A stretch of DNA of 60,300 nucleotides from contig CADBYS010000014.1 of assembly GCA_902798965.1 (NCBI GenBank), forward strand, positions 13,813 through 74,112. The letters run 5' to 3'. This DNA is from an uncultured Bacteroidales bacterium. GTDB taxonomy: Bacteria > Bacteroidota > Bacteroidia > Bacteroidales > Paludibacteraceae. The position numbers and the translations under genes are program-made. Shown here piece after piece: positions 49,486 to 58,008 of this stretch; position 1 is the first letter of the stretch; each line of letters starts with the position of its first letter. Under the pieces are notes generated by a model. It was not told the DNA's origin and searched no databases. It worked only from the letters and a program-made list of their open reading frames with translations.

Positions 49486-52254
49486 ATGAAAAAGATTTTA
49501 CTTGCAACCATCGCATTGCTGCTATGTAGCGTGATGCAAGCTCAGGAATATGAGTATCCGGGCTTGAAGCAGATTCTCAAGGGCAACCATGAAGCTGCAC
49601 AAAAGGATATTGACAAACGCCTGGAGAAGGCACCGGATGACGTGCCGTATCTGTTCGCGGCTGCCAAACTGTACTCCATGCCCGAGTTCAGCCACAAGAA
49701 TGTACAGAAAGCCTATCAGTACATATGCCGTACGAAGGAGAAGTACCAGCGCCTCGATCCAAACGAGCAGGACAAGCTGATCAAGAAAGGGCTGACCAAG
49801 GAGCTGATCAATACCACGATGATGGAGGTGTGCACGCAAGCTCTGGAAGAGGCCAAAGCCATCAATACCGAGGAAGCATACAACGCGTTCCTGAAGACCT
49901 ACACACGCGCCGTGCCCTCGCTGCAACGACAGGCCAAGGAGAAGCTTAGTCACCTCGCCTTCCTCGAGGCCGGCGAGCGGAACACCATCGGGGCGTACGA
50001 GAATTTTATACAACTCCACCCCGAGGGCAGTGATGTCAAGGAGGCTGTAGTGCGCAGAAACGCCTTGGCGTACGAGCAGGCACGCACCACCAACACCCTG
50101 CCGGCACTGCGGGCATTCATGCAGCAGTACCCCGATGCCGCACAGATCGGCGAAGCACAGCAGCAGATATACCTGCTGGCGCAGCGCGATGCCGAACGGG
50201 TTGGCACCGACGAGGCTATCGACGAGTATGTACGCTCCTACCCCGACAGCCCGCTTGGCAGGCAGAAACTTGCCGAGCAAGGAGCTGAAAACTATGCCAA
50301 GTACCTCAGGGACGGCGACTGGAAGAGCCTGGCTGAGAAAGCCCCGAAGAAGAAAGATTTGCTCGAGCAACGGCGCATGTACTACGCTATGCTACGCATC
50401 GCACAGAAGCGTCACAGCCTGCCCGCTGCACAGTTCATCTATATGAATGCTGCCAACGAGGATGTGAAGGACAGCGCGTGGATGGTCATTCACAACGTGT
50501 ATTGCAACACGGGCGATGTGAAGGATATATCCAAATTGTACGAGCTGTTCTCCAACCCGCATTTTGCCCAGCTTGAGGAGCACGACAAGAAGATCGTAAG
50601 CATGTACGAGTCATGCAAGACGACCGACCGCGGATGGTTCAGCCTTATCGAGTTCGCCGCCCCCTATCGCGTGGCGTACAACTGGCTGATCGAGCACCGT
50701 ATAGCCAAGCATGTTGACCGCGGTGATCTGGATATGGCACTGCAAGGAGCCAAACGTGTGGAAGAGGAGTTCGGCAACTATCCTTCGTACCGGGTGCTCG
50801 TGGAGGCACTGCGCCAGGGACAGACAGCTGAGGATGTTATACCTGTCCCGTTCAGCGACTCCATCAACTCGCCGTCCGACGAATACTCGCCCGTGATGAC
50901 TGCCGACGAACAGTCGATCTACTTCGTGCGCGCCGTGTGGAACAAGACCTACGGCAACAACGAGGAGATATACTACTCCACCAAGCAGGAAGACGGCACA
51001 TGGATCAACGCCCTGCCTGTTGAGGTATTGAACAACCCCGCTACCAACGAAGCCATGCAAGCCGTTTCGGCCGACGGTACACAGCTCATCTTCTTCCGTA
51101 GCGGCACGCTCTTCTTCACCACCAAGAGCAAAGCCGGTTGGACGATGCCGGAAGCCTTACCCAACACCATCAACATATCCACATGGCAGAGCGATGCCAT
51201 GATCACCGGCGATGGCAAGGCGATGCTGTTCTCGGCATTGAAACAGGTAGAGAACGAGGTGAACCCCTCGGTGAACATCTTCGTATCCGTCAAGGACGAG
51301 AACGGCAACTGGGGCGAACCCATCGATCTTGGTCCGACCATCAACACCCCGGGCTTGGAGCGCAAGCCGTTCCTCCACCTGGATATGCGCACCTTGTATT
51401 TCAGTTCCGACGGTCATGGCACAGTTGGCGACCTGGATGTATTCCGTACCGAACGTCTGCGCGACGACTCGTGGACGGAATGGTCAACACCGGTCAACCT
51501 CGGTGCCAAAGTCAACTCCACCAGACAGGACTGGGGATACAAGATCAGTACCGACGGACAACATGCTTATTACTCCAACGGCAAAGACCTGTACTCCATC
51601 AAGTTACCCGAACTGATGCGCCCGAACGCTATTGCTACCATCTCCGGTACGGTAACCGACGACAACGGCATACCTGTTAGCGTAATGATCCGCTGGGAGG
51701 ACTTGGATTCGCATGAAGATATGGGTCAGTCGCAAACCGACCCAAACAACGGCTCGTTCTACCTCGTGCTGCCGCTGGGTAAGAACTACGGCTACTATAT
51801 CGACGATGAGCGCTACTTCCCCTTGTCGAACAACATCGACCTGAGTCAAGTGACAGATAACGTAAGCATCGAGAAGAACATCCGACTCACCTCGTACGAG
51901 CAGATGATCGAGAAGGGTCTGGCAGTGCCTGTCAATAACCTATTCTTCCCCGTCAACGAATACGAACTGCTGCCGCAATCCGAGAACGAGCTGGTACGTA
52001 TAGCCGCCATCCTCAAGGCACGCAAGCTGCGGGTAGAGATCAGCGGTCACACCGATTCGTCCGGCGACCCGAAGAAGAACCTCACCCTGTCGCGTCAGCG
52101 TGCTGAGTCGGTACGTACCTTCCTGATCGGACAAGGATGCGACCCCGCACTGCTCGTTGCCAAGGGTTACGGAGCCAACCGCCCCGTGGCTGACAACATA
52201 ACGGTAGAAGGCAAACAACTCAACCGCCGCGTGGAGCTGCAGTTCCTCAAATAA
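49486..52254 (+). CDS. PorE-like protein of the type IX secretion system (TPR, propeller, CRD, OmpA)
   Basis: A 922-residue exported protein with the domain order of PorE. Signal peptide 1-19 (LLLCSVMQAQ); TPR-like helical repeats (20-440, GNHEAAQKDIDKRLEKAP, LRAFMQQYPDAAQIGEAQQQ); a PD40/WD40-type propeller (455-700, DEYSPVMTADEQSIYFVRA, ERKPFLHLDMRTLYFSSDG); a carboxypeptidase-regulatory segment (710-790, ATISGTVTDDNGIPVSVMI); and a C-terminal OmpA domain (LRVEISGHTDSSGDPKKNLTL, LNRRVELQF). It would tie the secretion machine to peptidoglycan. Other OmpA/propeller proteins share this plan, so the PorE call is likely but not certain. Confidence 0.82.
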   Translation: MKKILLATIALLLCSVMQAQEYEYPGLKQILKGNHEAAQKDIDKRLEKAPDDVPYLFAAAKLYSMPEFSHKNVQKAYQYICRTKEKYQRLDPNEQDKLIKKGLTKELINTTMMEVCTQALEEAKAINTEEAYNAFLKTYTRAVPSLQRQAKEKLSHLAFLEAGERNTIGAYENFIQLHPEGSDVKEAVVRRNALAYEQARTTNTLPALRAFMQQYPDAAQIGEAQQQIYLLAQRDAERVGTDEAIDEYVRSYPDSPLGRQKLAEQGAENYAKYLRDGDWKSLAEKAPKKKDLLEQRRMYYAMLRIAQKRHSLPAAQFIYMNAANEDVKDSAWMVIHNVYCNTGDVKDISKLYELFSNPHFAQLEEHDKKIVSMYESCKTTDRGWFSLIEFAAPYRVAYNWLIEHRIAKHVDRGDLDMALQGAKRVEEEFGNYPSYRVLVEALRQGQTAEDVIPVPFSDSINSPSDEYSPVMTADEQSIYFVRAVWNKTYGNNEEIYYSTKQEDGTWINALPVEVLNNPATNEAMQAVSADGTQLIFFRSGTLFFTTKSKAGWTMPEALPNTINISTWQSDAMITGDGKAMLFSALKQVENEVNPSVNIFVSVKDENGNWGEPIDLGPTINTPGLERKPFLHLDMRTLYFSSDGHGTVGDLDVFRTERLRDDSWTEWSTPVNLGAKVNSTRQDWGYKISTDGQHAYYSNGKDLYSIKLPELMRPNAIATISGTVTDDNGIPVSVMIRWEDLDSHEDMGQSQTDPNNGSFYLVLPLGKNYGYYIDDERYFPLSNNIDLSQVTDNVSIEKNIRLTSYEQMIEKGLAVPVNNLFFPVNEYELLPQSENELVRIAAILKARKLRVEISGHTDSSGDPKKNLTLSRQRAESVRTFLIGQGCDPALLVAKGYGANRPVADNITVEGKQLNRRVELQFLK

Positions 52255-52264
52255 CACACCGAAC

Positions 52265-52735
52265 ATGAAACGACTGATTAGTATCTGCCTGATAGCATTG
52301 TGCGCCATCAGTTTGCACGCCACGCTGCCGGAGGTAGTGCTGGAGGATATGGACGGCAACACCGTGCAGACCGACAAACTGGCCACCACGGGCAAACCCG
52401 TGATCATCGCGTTCTTTGCCACCTGGTGCAAACCCTGCCTGCGCGAACTGAAAGCCATCGACGAGCTGTACGACGACTGGCAGGAAGAGACCGGCGTGGA
52501 GATGTACATCGTTTCCGAAGATCAGGGACAGGACATGAAAAAAGTGAAACCTCTGGTCAACGGCAACGACTGGGATTTTCATGTGCTGCTCGACCCTAAC
52601 GGCGAACTCAAGCGCGCCATGAACGTGCAGAACATCCCGCACCTGTTCGTCATCGACAGCAACGGACAAACCGTGTACAACCACTCCGGCTATGTGGACG
52701 GCAGCGAGACAGAGATTCGCAAGTATTTGAAATAG
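52265..52735 (+). CDS. Exported thioredoxin-like (TlpA) protein
   Basis: A 156-residue thioredoxin-fold protein with a signal peptide (MKRLISICLIALCAISLHA). The active site is FFATWCKPCLREL (CxxC), the cis-Pro loop is MNVQNIPHLFVID, and the closing strand is NGQTVYNHSGYVDG. It probably reduces or resolves disulfides in the periplasm. It starts 10 bases after the PorE-like gene and precedes an outer-membrane barrel and an Omp28-like protein, which suggests service to a Cys-containing outer-membrane complex. Confidence 0.92.
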   Translation: MKRLISICLIALCAISLHATLPEVVLEDMDGNTVQTDKLATTGKPVIIAFFATWCKPCLRELKAIDELYDDWQEETGVEMYIVSEDQGQDMKKVKPLVNGNDWDFHVLLDPNGELKRAMNVQNIPHLFVIDSNGQTVYNHSGYVDGSETEIRKYLK

Positions 52736-52858
52736 ACCGCTTCGCTGAAAGAGTAAAGACCGCTGCGCTAAAAGACAAAAGACAAAATACAAAAGGCGAA
52801 AGACAAAAGACAAAAGACCACTTCGTTCAAAGACAAAAGACCGCTGCGCTCAAAGATG
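52735..52858. repeat. Heptad array with three AGACCGC(T)-type elements
   Basis: GACCGCTTCGCTGAAAG, GACCGCTGCGCTAAAAG, then GACAAAA units in variants and GACCGCTGCGCTCAAAG. The array fills the whole 120-base gap and contributes the start codon of the next gene (AAAGATGAAAG at 52852-52862). Confidence 0.9.
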
Positions 52859-54556
52859 AAAGATTTGAGGGGATATATGGTGTTGGTGTTGTGCTGCATG
52901 GCTATGGGGCTGTGGGCGCACGACACCGTGTATGTGAGCGGCGGCATTCAGCACGACGGTTTGTTCCCCACGCAACCGGTCAGTTCGTATCGCACAACGC
53001 CCCGCGCGCCGTGGGCGAAGATCGATCACCTGAGCAACAACTATATCGACCTCTCGGTGCATTACTTGCGCATGGATAGTGCCGGCGCAGGTCATCTGCG
53101 CGGCATACAAGCCGACACGCGCATCGAGCTCAACCAGTGGCCGCTGTTAGGCTACGAGCCGGGGTTCGCCGGTCACGGCATAGGCCGCCTGAGCCTGAAA
53201 GCCGACTTCGATTGGGGAAGCGTAAGCATCGGCGATGTGTATGGGCAGTTCGGCTCGGGAATATTACTGAACCTGTATGAGAACCGCGACTTGGGTATCG
53301 ACAACTACCTGCGCGGTGCCAAACTGGATGTGATGCCTTACAAGGGTATTCGCCTCACTGCCATCGGCGGCAAGCAACGCCGCTACTGGAACTGCTACGA
53401 GGATCGTGCCTGGGGATGGAACTACACCCAAGATGCGGCTATGGGCGTGAACATGGAGCTGGGCATCCACGACTTTGTGCCGGTCATGCATCAGGAAGGT
53501 TTTCATCTGTCGGTAGGCGGCAGTTACGTGAGCAAGTATGAGCACGATGATACGCTGTTAGTGTATCAGCCCGATGGCTGGTATCGCTACAACCTGCCGC
53601 GCTGGGTAGGAGCAGGCGAGGTACGCGCCTCGCTGCAAGCCAAAGGGTGGGATGCATTAGTGGAGTATGCCTACAAAGCCAATGACCCGACAGCCGAGAA
53701 CGGCATGAGTTACCATCCCGGACAGGCGCTGCTGCTCTCGCTCAGTTATTCGCGCAAGGGATTGGCCGTATTGGCGCAAGCCAAGCACTCCGACAACATG
53801 TCGTTCCGTTCGTCGCGCAACCAGCGCGGCTTGGCAGGCAGGCTGAACCTGCTGCCCGTGTTCACGCCGCAACACACCTACAGCCTGGCAGCCATCTATC
53901 CCTACGCTACGCAGTATGCCACAGGCGAGTGGGCGTTTCAGGCGGAACTGCGCTACACCTGGGGCAAAAAGACGAAGATGGGCGGCAAGTACGGCACAAC
54001 CGTCAAGCTCAGCGCGGCGCACGTACGCGGACTACGCAGCGAAGGCAGCTGGGCTGTGGATATGTCTGCCGGCGGGGAGTACTACACCGACGTGAACGTT
54101 GAGTTTAACAAACGCGTGACACGCAACTGGTGGACTACGGCTATGCTGCTGTATCAGGCGTACAACCAACAGGTGATAGTCGGTAAGGGCGGCATGGTGC
54201 GTGCGGGCACTGCCGTGTGGGAAAACAAGGTAAAGATTACTGACCAATTCACGCTGCGCAACGAGCTGCAATACCTGTTTACGCGGCAGGATGCCGGGCA
54301 GTGGCTGAGTCTGTTGCTGGAGCTTGACCTCTGGCAATGCCTCACTATTAGTGGCGAATACTCATACAACACCGGCAACGGCAGCAAGCACCCGTCGGGG
54401 CACTACTATACCGTAGCCGCAGCATACACACACGATGCACACCGGCTGAGTATAGGCTACACCAAGAACAACGACGGCTATAACTGCGCCGGAGGCGTGT
54501 GCCGCTATATGCCCGAACAGGAAGGCGTGACCATGAGTTACAGTTTCAACTGGTAA
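52856..54556 (+). CDS. Outer-membrane beta-barrel protein (DUF6029-like)
   Basis: A 566-residue exported protein, signal peptide to about residue 22 (CCMAMGLWAHD). The rest alternates polar and aromatic residues in barrel strands, for example GVNMELGIHDFVPVMH, FHLSVGGSYVSKYEH and AAYTHDAHRLSIGYTKNNDGY, and ends in an aromatic residue (MSYSFNW). Of the named families it is most like DUF6029, often found with TlpA and Omp28 genes in this order. The start codon lies in a heptad unit. A pair of Cys (CAGGVC) sits near the C-terminus, of interest beside a thioredoxin. Confidence 0.78.
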   Translation: MKDLRGYMVLVLCCMAMGLWAHDTVYVSGGIQHDGLFPTQPVSSYRTTPRAPWAKIDHLSNNYIDLSVHYLRMDSAGAGHLRGIQADTRIELNQWPLLGYEPGFAGHGIGRLSLKADFDWGSVSIGDVYGQFGSGILLNLYENRDLGIDNYLRGAKLDVMPYKGIRLTAIGGKQRRYWNCYEDRAWGWNYTQDAAMGVNMELGIHDFVPVMHQEGFHLSVGGSYVSKYEHDDTLLVYQPDGWYRYNLPRWVGAGEVRASLQAKGWDALVEYAYKANDPTAENGMSYHPGQALLLSLSYSRKGLAVLAQAKHSDNMSFRSSRNQRGLAGRLNLLPVFTPQHTYSLAAIYPYATQYATGEWAFQAELRYTWGKKTKMGGKYGTTVKLSAAHVRGLRSEGSWAVDMSAGGEYYTDVNVEFNKRVTRNWWTTAMLLYQAYNQQVIVGKGGMVRAGTAVWENKVKITDQFTLRNELQYLFTRQDAGQWLSLLLELDLWQCLTISGEYSYNTGNGSKHPSGHYYTVAAAYTHDAHRLSIGYTKNNDGYNCAGGVCRYMPEQEGVTMSYSFNW

Positions 54557-54597
54557 AACCCACAGCCGGGGGCTAACAATTTTATTCTTTGTACTTG

Positions 54598-54625
54598 CTT
54601 TCGACTTTCGACTTTTGACTTTCGA
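54598..54625. repeat. CTTTCGA heptads before the Omp28-like gene
   Basis: CTTTCGA, CTTTCGA, CTTTTGA, CTTTCGA, ending 3 bases before the ATG at 54629. Confidence 0.88.
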
Positions 54626-54628
54626 CTA

Positions 54629-55432
54629 ATGAAAAGATGGATCTACATAGCGATAGCAACAGCGCTGCTGGCGGGTTGCGAGGTGATAGGCGAGAATGAG
54701 CGGCTTATCCCTACCGCTGTGGATATCGATGCCGCAGGCAAGGCGCATGTGCTGATCGAATATACCGGCTTCCGCTGCGTGAATTGTCCGAAGGCGGCAG
54801 AGGTAGCCGAATCCCTGCATCAGGCGTACGGCGAGCAGCTGATCGTAGTAGCCATGCATCCGGCAAGTAACCCCTTCACGCAAGGCGTAGCGGAGTACGA
54901 CTACACCTCACCGGCTGCCGACATCTATTACAGCGACATGGGCGGCAATGCCACCACACCCTTCCCCACCGGCAACCTGAACATGCAGCGCGATGCCGAC
55001 GGCTACCTGCACGACTATACCTTATGGCCGACGATGCTGGCAGCTGTAGCCGGAGAGAAAGCAAGCGTGTTTGTGCATCCCGAAGCCACCTACAACGAAT
55101 CGACGCATCAGGTAACCGTTCGCACCACGTGCTACGCCGAGCAGCCGTACGACGGACAACTGCTGCTATGGCTTGTGGAGGATAGCATACAAGGCGCACA
55201 ACTGATGCCCGACGGCACAGTCAGCACCCAATATTACCACCGCCATGTGCTGCGTCAGGCACTTACCGAGCCTTATGGACAAACGATGGCGTTCGCCGTG
55301 CAACCTGCCACCCACGAACTGCAGTTCGCGCTGCCCGAACAATACGACCTCACGCACTGCTCGATTGTGGCACTCGTATTGAACACCAACACAGCAGAGA
55401 TAATCAACGCAAGACAAACACCGATACAATGA
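54629..55432 (+). CDS. Omp28-related outer-membrane lipoprotein
   Basis: A 267-residue lipoprotein: MKRWIYIAIATALLAGC gives a lipobox with Cys17. Residues 40-70 contain VLIEYTGFRCVNCPKAAEV, the CxxC motif of the Omp28 family, a thioredoxin-like N-terminal domain. A beta-sandwich-like C-terminal half (VRTTCYAEQPYDGQLLLWLVE) follows. It probably sits on the outer membrane with the barrel encoded before it. It overlaps the next gene by 4 bases (ATGA), implying coupled translation. Confidence 0.88.
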   Translation: MKRWIYIAIATALLAGCEVIGENERLIPTAVDIDAAGKAHVLIEYTGFRCVNCPKAAEVAESLHQAYGEQLIVVAMHPASNPFTQGVAEYDYTSPAADIYYSDMGGNATTPFPTGNLNMQRDADGYLHDYTLWPTMLAAVAGEKASVFVHPEATYNESTHQVTVRTTCYAEQPYDGQLLLWLVEDSIQGAQLMPDGTVSTQYYHRHVLRQALTEPYGQTMAFAVQPATHELQFALPEQYDLTHCSIVALVLNTNTAEIINARQTPIQ

Positions 55433-55974
55433 AACGAATATTGCTACTAACTATTACCCTACTCCTTCTGCATAGCGCCAACGCACTGGTGGTAAGCGTG
55501 AAAGGGGAAGGAGAGATTCCCGAAGAGGGAATGGAACTGACCGTAACGGATGCCGAACAGGATATACTGACCGGCAAGCAGGTCATGGCTTTGGATGGCG
55601 ACCTGCTTACCACAGCCGCGCAACTCACCGTGCGCATCTACCGCTCGGCTACCGACCTGACCGACGAGTTCTGCTGCGGCAACAACTGCACGGCCGGCAA
55701 CGGGCAACAGGAGGAGACAAAAACCTTTGACTTGAGCGGACTGACGCATTGGTATGCACACTACACACCAGCCGGCAACTCCGACGAGACGATCCGTTAC
55801 GTCTTCGACGACGGCACAGAGACCCGCGAACTCCAAGTGCGCTACATCTATACCGCCGAAGCCGTGGAGAACGTGAAAGCCGATGCCACAAACCCATGCA
55901 CCAAACTTCTCCGCGACGGCAACGTATATATCATCAAGGACGGCAACACCTATTCCGTAACCGGCATGCAATAA
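55429..55974 (+). CDS. Small secreted protein with short C-terminal sorting-like tail
   Basis: A 181-residue protein, signal peptide MKRILLLTITLLLLHSANA. The body is unassigned beta-rich sequence with ELTVTDAEQDILTGKQVMAL and a Cys pair FCCGNNC. The C-terminus AVENVKAD, then LLRDGNVYIIKDGNTYSV and TGMQ, matches the tail of the protein at 243-1217 in spacing and type. It overlaps the Omp28-like gene by ATGA. I infer co-function with that lipoprotein at the cell surface. Confidence 0.82.
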   Translation: MKRILLLTITLLLLHSANALVVSVKGEGEIPEEGMELTVTDAEQDILTGKQVMALDGDLLTTAAQLTVRIYRSATDLTDEFCCGNNCTAGNGQQEETKTFDLSGLTHWYAHYTPAGNSDETIRYVFDDGTETRELQVRYIYTAEAVENVKADATNPCTKLLRDGNVYIIKDGNTYSVTGMQ

Positions 55975-55994
55975 GCGAGAGAAAGAATGGCTTT

Positions 55995-57470
55995 ATGACC
56001 GCTCGTCGGCTGAAGATATTACCTTTGCTGCTATGCATGTGTTGCATATGCTGCTCATGCACATCGGTGCGTGAGGGGCGGGAAGTGATTGATGCAGCGG
56101 ATAGCTTGCGGGTATATCAAGGGGTGACATATGATGATAGTATAGCCCTCGCGCAGGCTTATACGACATTCGGGCGGGTGCAGCATATATATCCTAATTA
56201 TTACGCGCGTGCGTGTTACTATTACGGTCGTCTGCTCCGCAACCATGGCGATCAGGTTGCTGCCATGCAGGCCTTCATCAATGGCTCACATGCTCCGTAT
56301 TGGCATCGGTTGATTCCTCTTCCGCAGTTTACCGACCATCATATCCTCGGACGGATATACAGCAATATGGGCACGATGTGTCATCTGGAAGGAGACTATG
56401 AACTCTCGTATGAAATGTACAAGAAATGTTCAGAACAATTCTTAAGATCGGGAGATACTACTGCCTATTATTACGCAATCAACGACATGGCTTTTTGTCG
56501 GGCTATGCAAAAGAATCGCAGCGAAACATCTTTGCTTTTAGGTAGCATAGAAAAGGAATGTACGGATTCGAATGTTATTGCCAAGACATGGGAGACTCGT
56601 GCAATCTTATACAAAAACATTATTCAATACGATTCGGCTATATGGGCAGCTAATCATGTTTCGTACAACAAAAATTTTGAATCGACATCATTCCTAATCA
56701 AAGCGCAAGCATTTTCCAGACGAGGGATGAATGATTCGGCTCTTCATTACGCGAATCGCGTTATGTCATCAAGTTCTGCGTCGTATCAAGACAAATACAA
56801 TGCATTATATATACTTACCAACAAAGATTCTGCTATAACTTCGCACGATAAAGATTCATTGGTCGCAGTTCGTGCAGATATAGGCATGTATCAAACACAT
56901 GATGCCAAGTTATTAGGGCACGCTATCGAAATCCTTCAGCAAGATAATAAGGAACAACCTATAAAAGGACTTGTAATATTGCTGATGATTGTTCTTATTA
57001 TGATTGGCGTATTGTTAGGCGTTATAAGAATGCTAAGACAGCAACAATTGAAAAAAGTTCGTCACATAATTCATAAAGCCCAAAGTCTGAGCCAACACAC
57101 TCAACAATTAGAGAAATTACAACAGGAAAAAAGATCAATAATCCTTGACGAAATAGGCCAAACATGCACAACTTTGCAAAAGTCAACGAATCTGGACGAA
57201 TTATGTTGGAATAACTATGGACAAATGTGTGCATGTGTCAACAAACGTTTCTATTCACTTGCAAGCAAGTTGCAAGAGCGATATGATTTGTCAGAAAGAG
57301 AAATCCGGCTATGTATATTGGTGCTAATAGGTTTCGACAGGAAACAAACATCCGAATTACTGCGATATAGTTTAACGGGAATCGGAAAATTGAAAGACAC
57401 AACCGCTAAAAAAATGGGCACAACAGGTGCCGAATTACAATCTTTCTTGTCAAAATTGACTGCCGAATAG
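55995..57470 (+). CDS. TPR-containing membrane sensor with C-terminal HTH-like domain
   Basis: A 491-residue protein. The start is at MTARRLKILPLLLCM; the frame is open much further upstream but there overlaps the previous gene. A Cys-rich lipoprotein-like signal (CCICCSCTS) begins it. Tetratricopeptide helices fill 25-330 (YARACYYYGRLLRNHGDQVAAMQAF, SNMGTMCHLEGDYELSYEMY). One transmembrane helix follows (about 345-368, GLVILLMIVLIMIGVLLGV), then a coiled coil and a C-terminal LuxR/HTH-like region (YDLSEREIRLCILVLIGFDRKQTSELL). Such proteins are common one-component regulators in Bacteroidales. The 3' half is AT-rich compared with the 5' half. Confidence 0.82.
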   Translation: MTARRLKILPLLLCMCCICCSCTSVREGREVIDAADSLRVYQGVTYDDSIALAQAYTTFGRVQHIYPNYYARACYYYGRLLRNHGDQVAAMQAFINGSHAPYWHRLIPLPQFTDHHILGRIYSNMGTMCHLEGDYELSYEMYKKCSEQFLRSGDTTAYYYAINDMAFCRAMQKNRSETSLLLGSIEKECTDSNVIAKTWETRAILYKNIIQYDSAIWAANHVSYNKNFESTSFLIKAQAFSRRGMNDSALHYANRVMSSSSASYQDKYNALYILTNKDSAITSHDKDSLVAVRADIGMYQTHDAKLLGHAIEILQQDNKEQPIKGLVILLMIVLIMIGVLLGVIRMLRQQQLKKVRHIIHKAQSLSQHTQQLEKLQQEKRSIILDEIGQTCTTLQKSTNLDELCWNNYGQMCACVNKRFYSLASKLQERYDLSEREIRLCILVLIGFDRKQTSELLRYSLTGIGKLKDTTAKKMGTTGAELQSFLSKLTAE

Positions 57471-57578
57471 TCTGAATTTAGAGTCAAAATAGAGCTATTT
57501 CGTCACTTTCCCACATGGCAAAATATTCATTTTGCAGATTTTGTGCATATTAAGCAATGCACATTTCCCACATTATTT

Positions 57579-57610
57579 TTTGGATAATTCATTTTTTTGT
57601 TGTAATTTTG
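57579..57610 (+). promoter_or_regulatory. Promoter of the small secreted fragment
   Basis: TTTG (57579-57582), 20 bases, TAATTTTG (57603-57610). A small hairpin CCGAAT/ATTCGG follows in the leader (57613-57637). Confidence 0.8.
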
Positions 57611-57680
57611 CACCCGAATTCGCAACCATCGGATTCGGGGGCATGATATGATGACTACCAACCATTAAATTTTTAACAAT

Positions 57681-57812
57681 ATGAGAAACAAAAAGTATTT
57701 ATGGCTGTTTGTCGGCCTGTTTCTATTAGCCGTTCCGGCTGTGCAAACATCTGCTTTTGATGACGAAGTGGAAATTGAGTTGTTTGAGGTTTCCGGATTC
57801 CTTCCCGGGTGA
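57681..57812 (+). CDS. Short secreted protein, perhaps the N-terminal remnant of a larger gene
   Basis: 43 residues: MRNKKYLWLFVGLFLLAV is a good signal peptide, followed by an acidic stretch (FDDEVEIELFEVSGFLPG) and a stop. It has a proper promoter. The RHS-repeat fragment that begins 19 bases later suggests this is the truncated start of a secreted RHS-type gene. A functional tiny secreted protein remains possible. Confidence 0.5.
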   Translation: MRNKKYLWLFVGLFLLAVPAVQTSAFDDEVEIELFEVSGFLPG

Positions 57813-57830
57813 TGACCCATTCTAATATTT

Positions 57831-57953
57831 GCTATTTTATCTGAATATTCTTACGACAGTTTGGGGCATTTGGTACGAAATTTGTTGTATAATAAGCAAG
57901 ATACCATCCAATACTCATACGACATGCGCAATATGTTGTCAAAATCAAATTGA
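57831..57953 (+). pseudogene. RHS/YD-repeat protein fragment
   Basis: An open stretch without its own start reads EYSYDSLGHLVRNLLYNKQ and TIQYSYDMRNMLSKSN to a TGA stop. YxYDxxGxLV followed by I-YxYD-R is the signature of RHS (YD) repeats in Bacteroidota. Full RHS proteins are over 1000 residues, so this is a relic of about 40 codons. Confidence 0.65.
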
Positions 57954-58008
57954 CCGAATAGAACCTTGAGAATGGAGAAAAAACGGTAAACATTCAAACT
58001 TTAATGTT

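Noticed and set aside
49522-50370. A 282-codon antisense frame in the PorE-like gene
   Set aside because: Antisense shadow of a well-supported gene, very rich in Leu/Val with no coherent topology.
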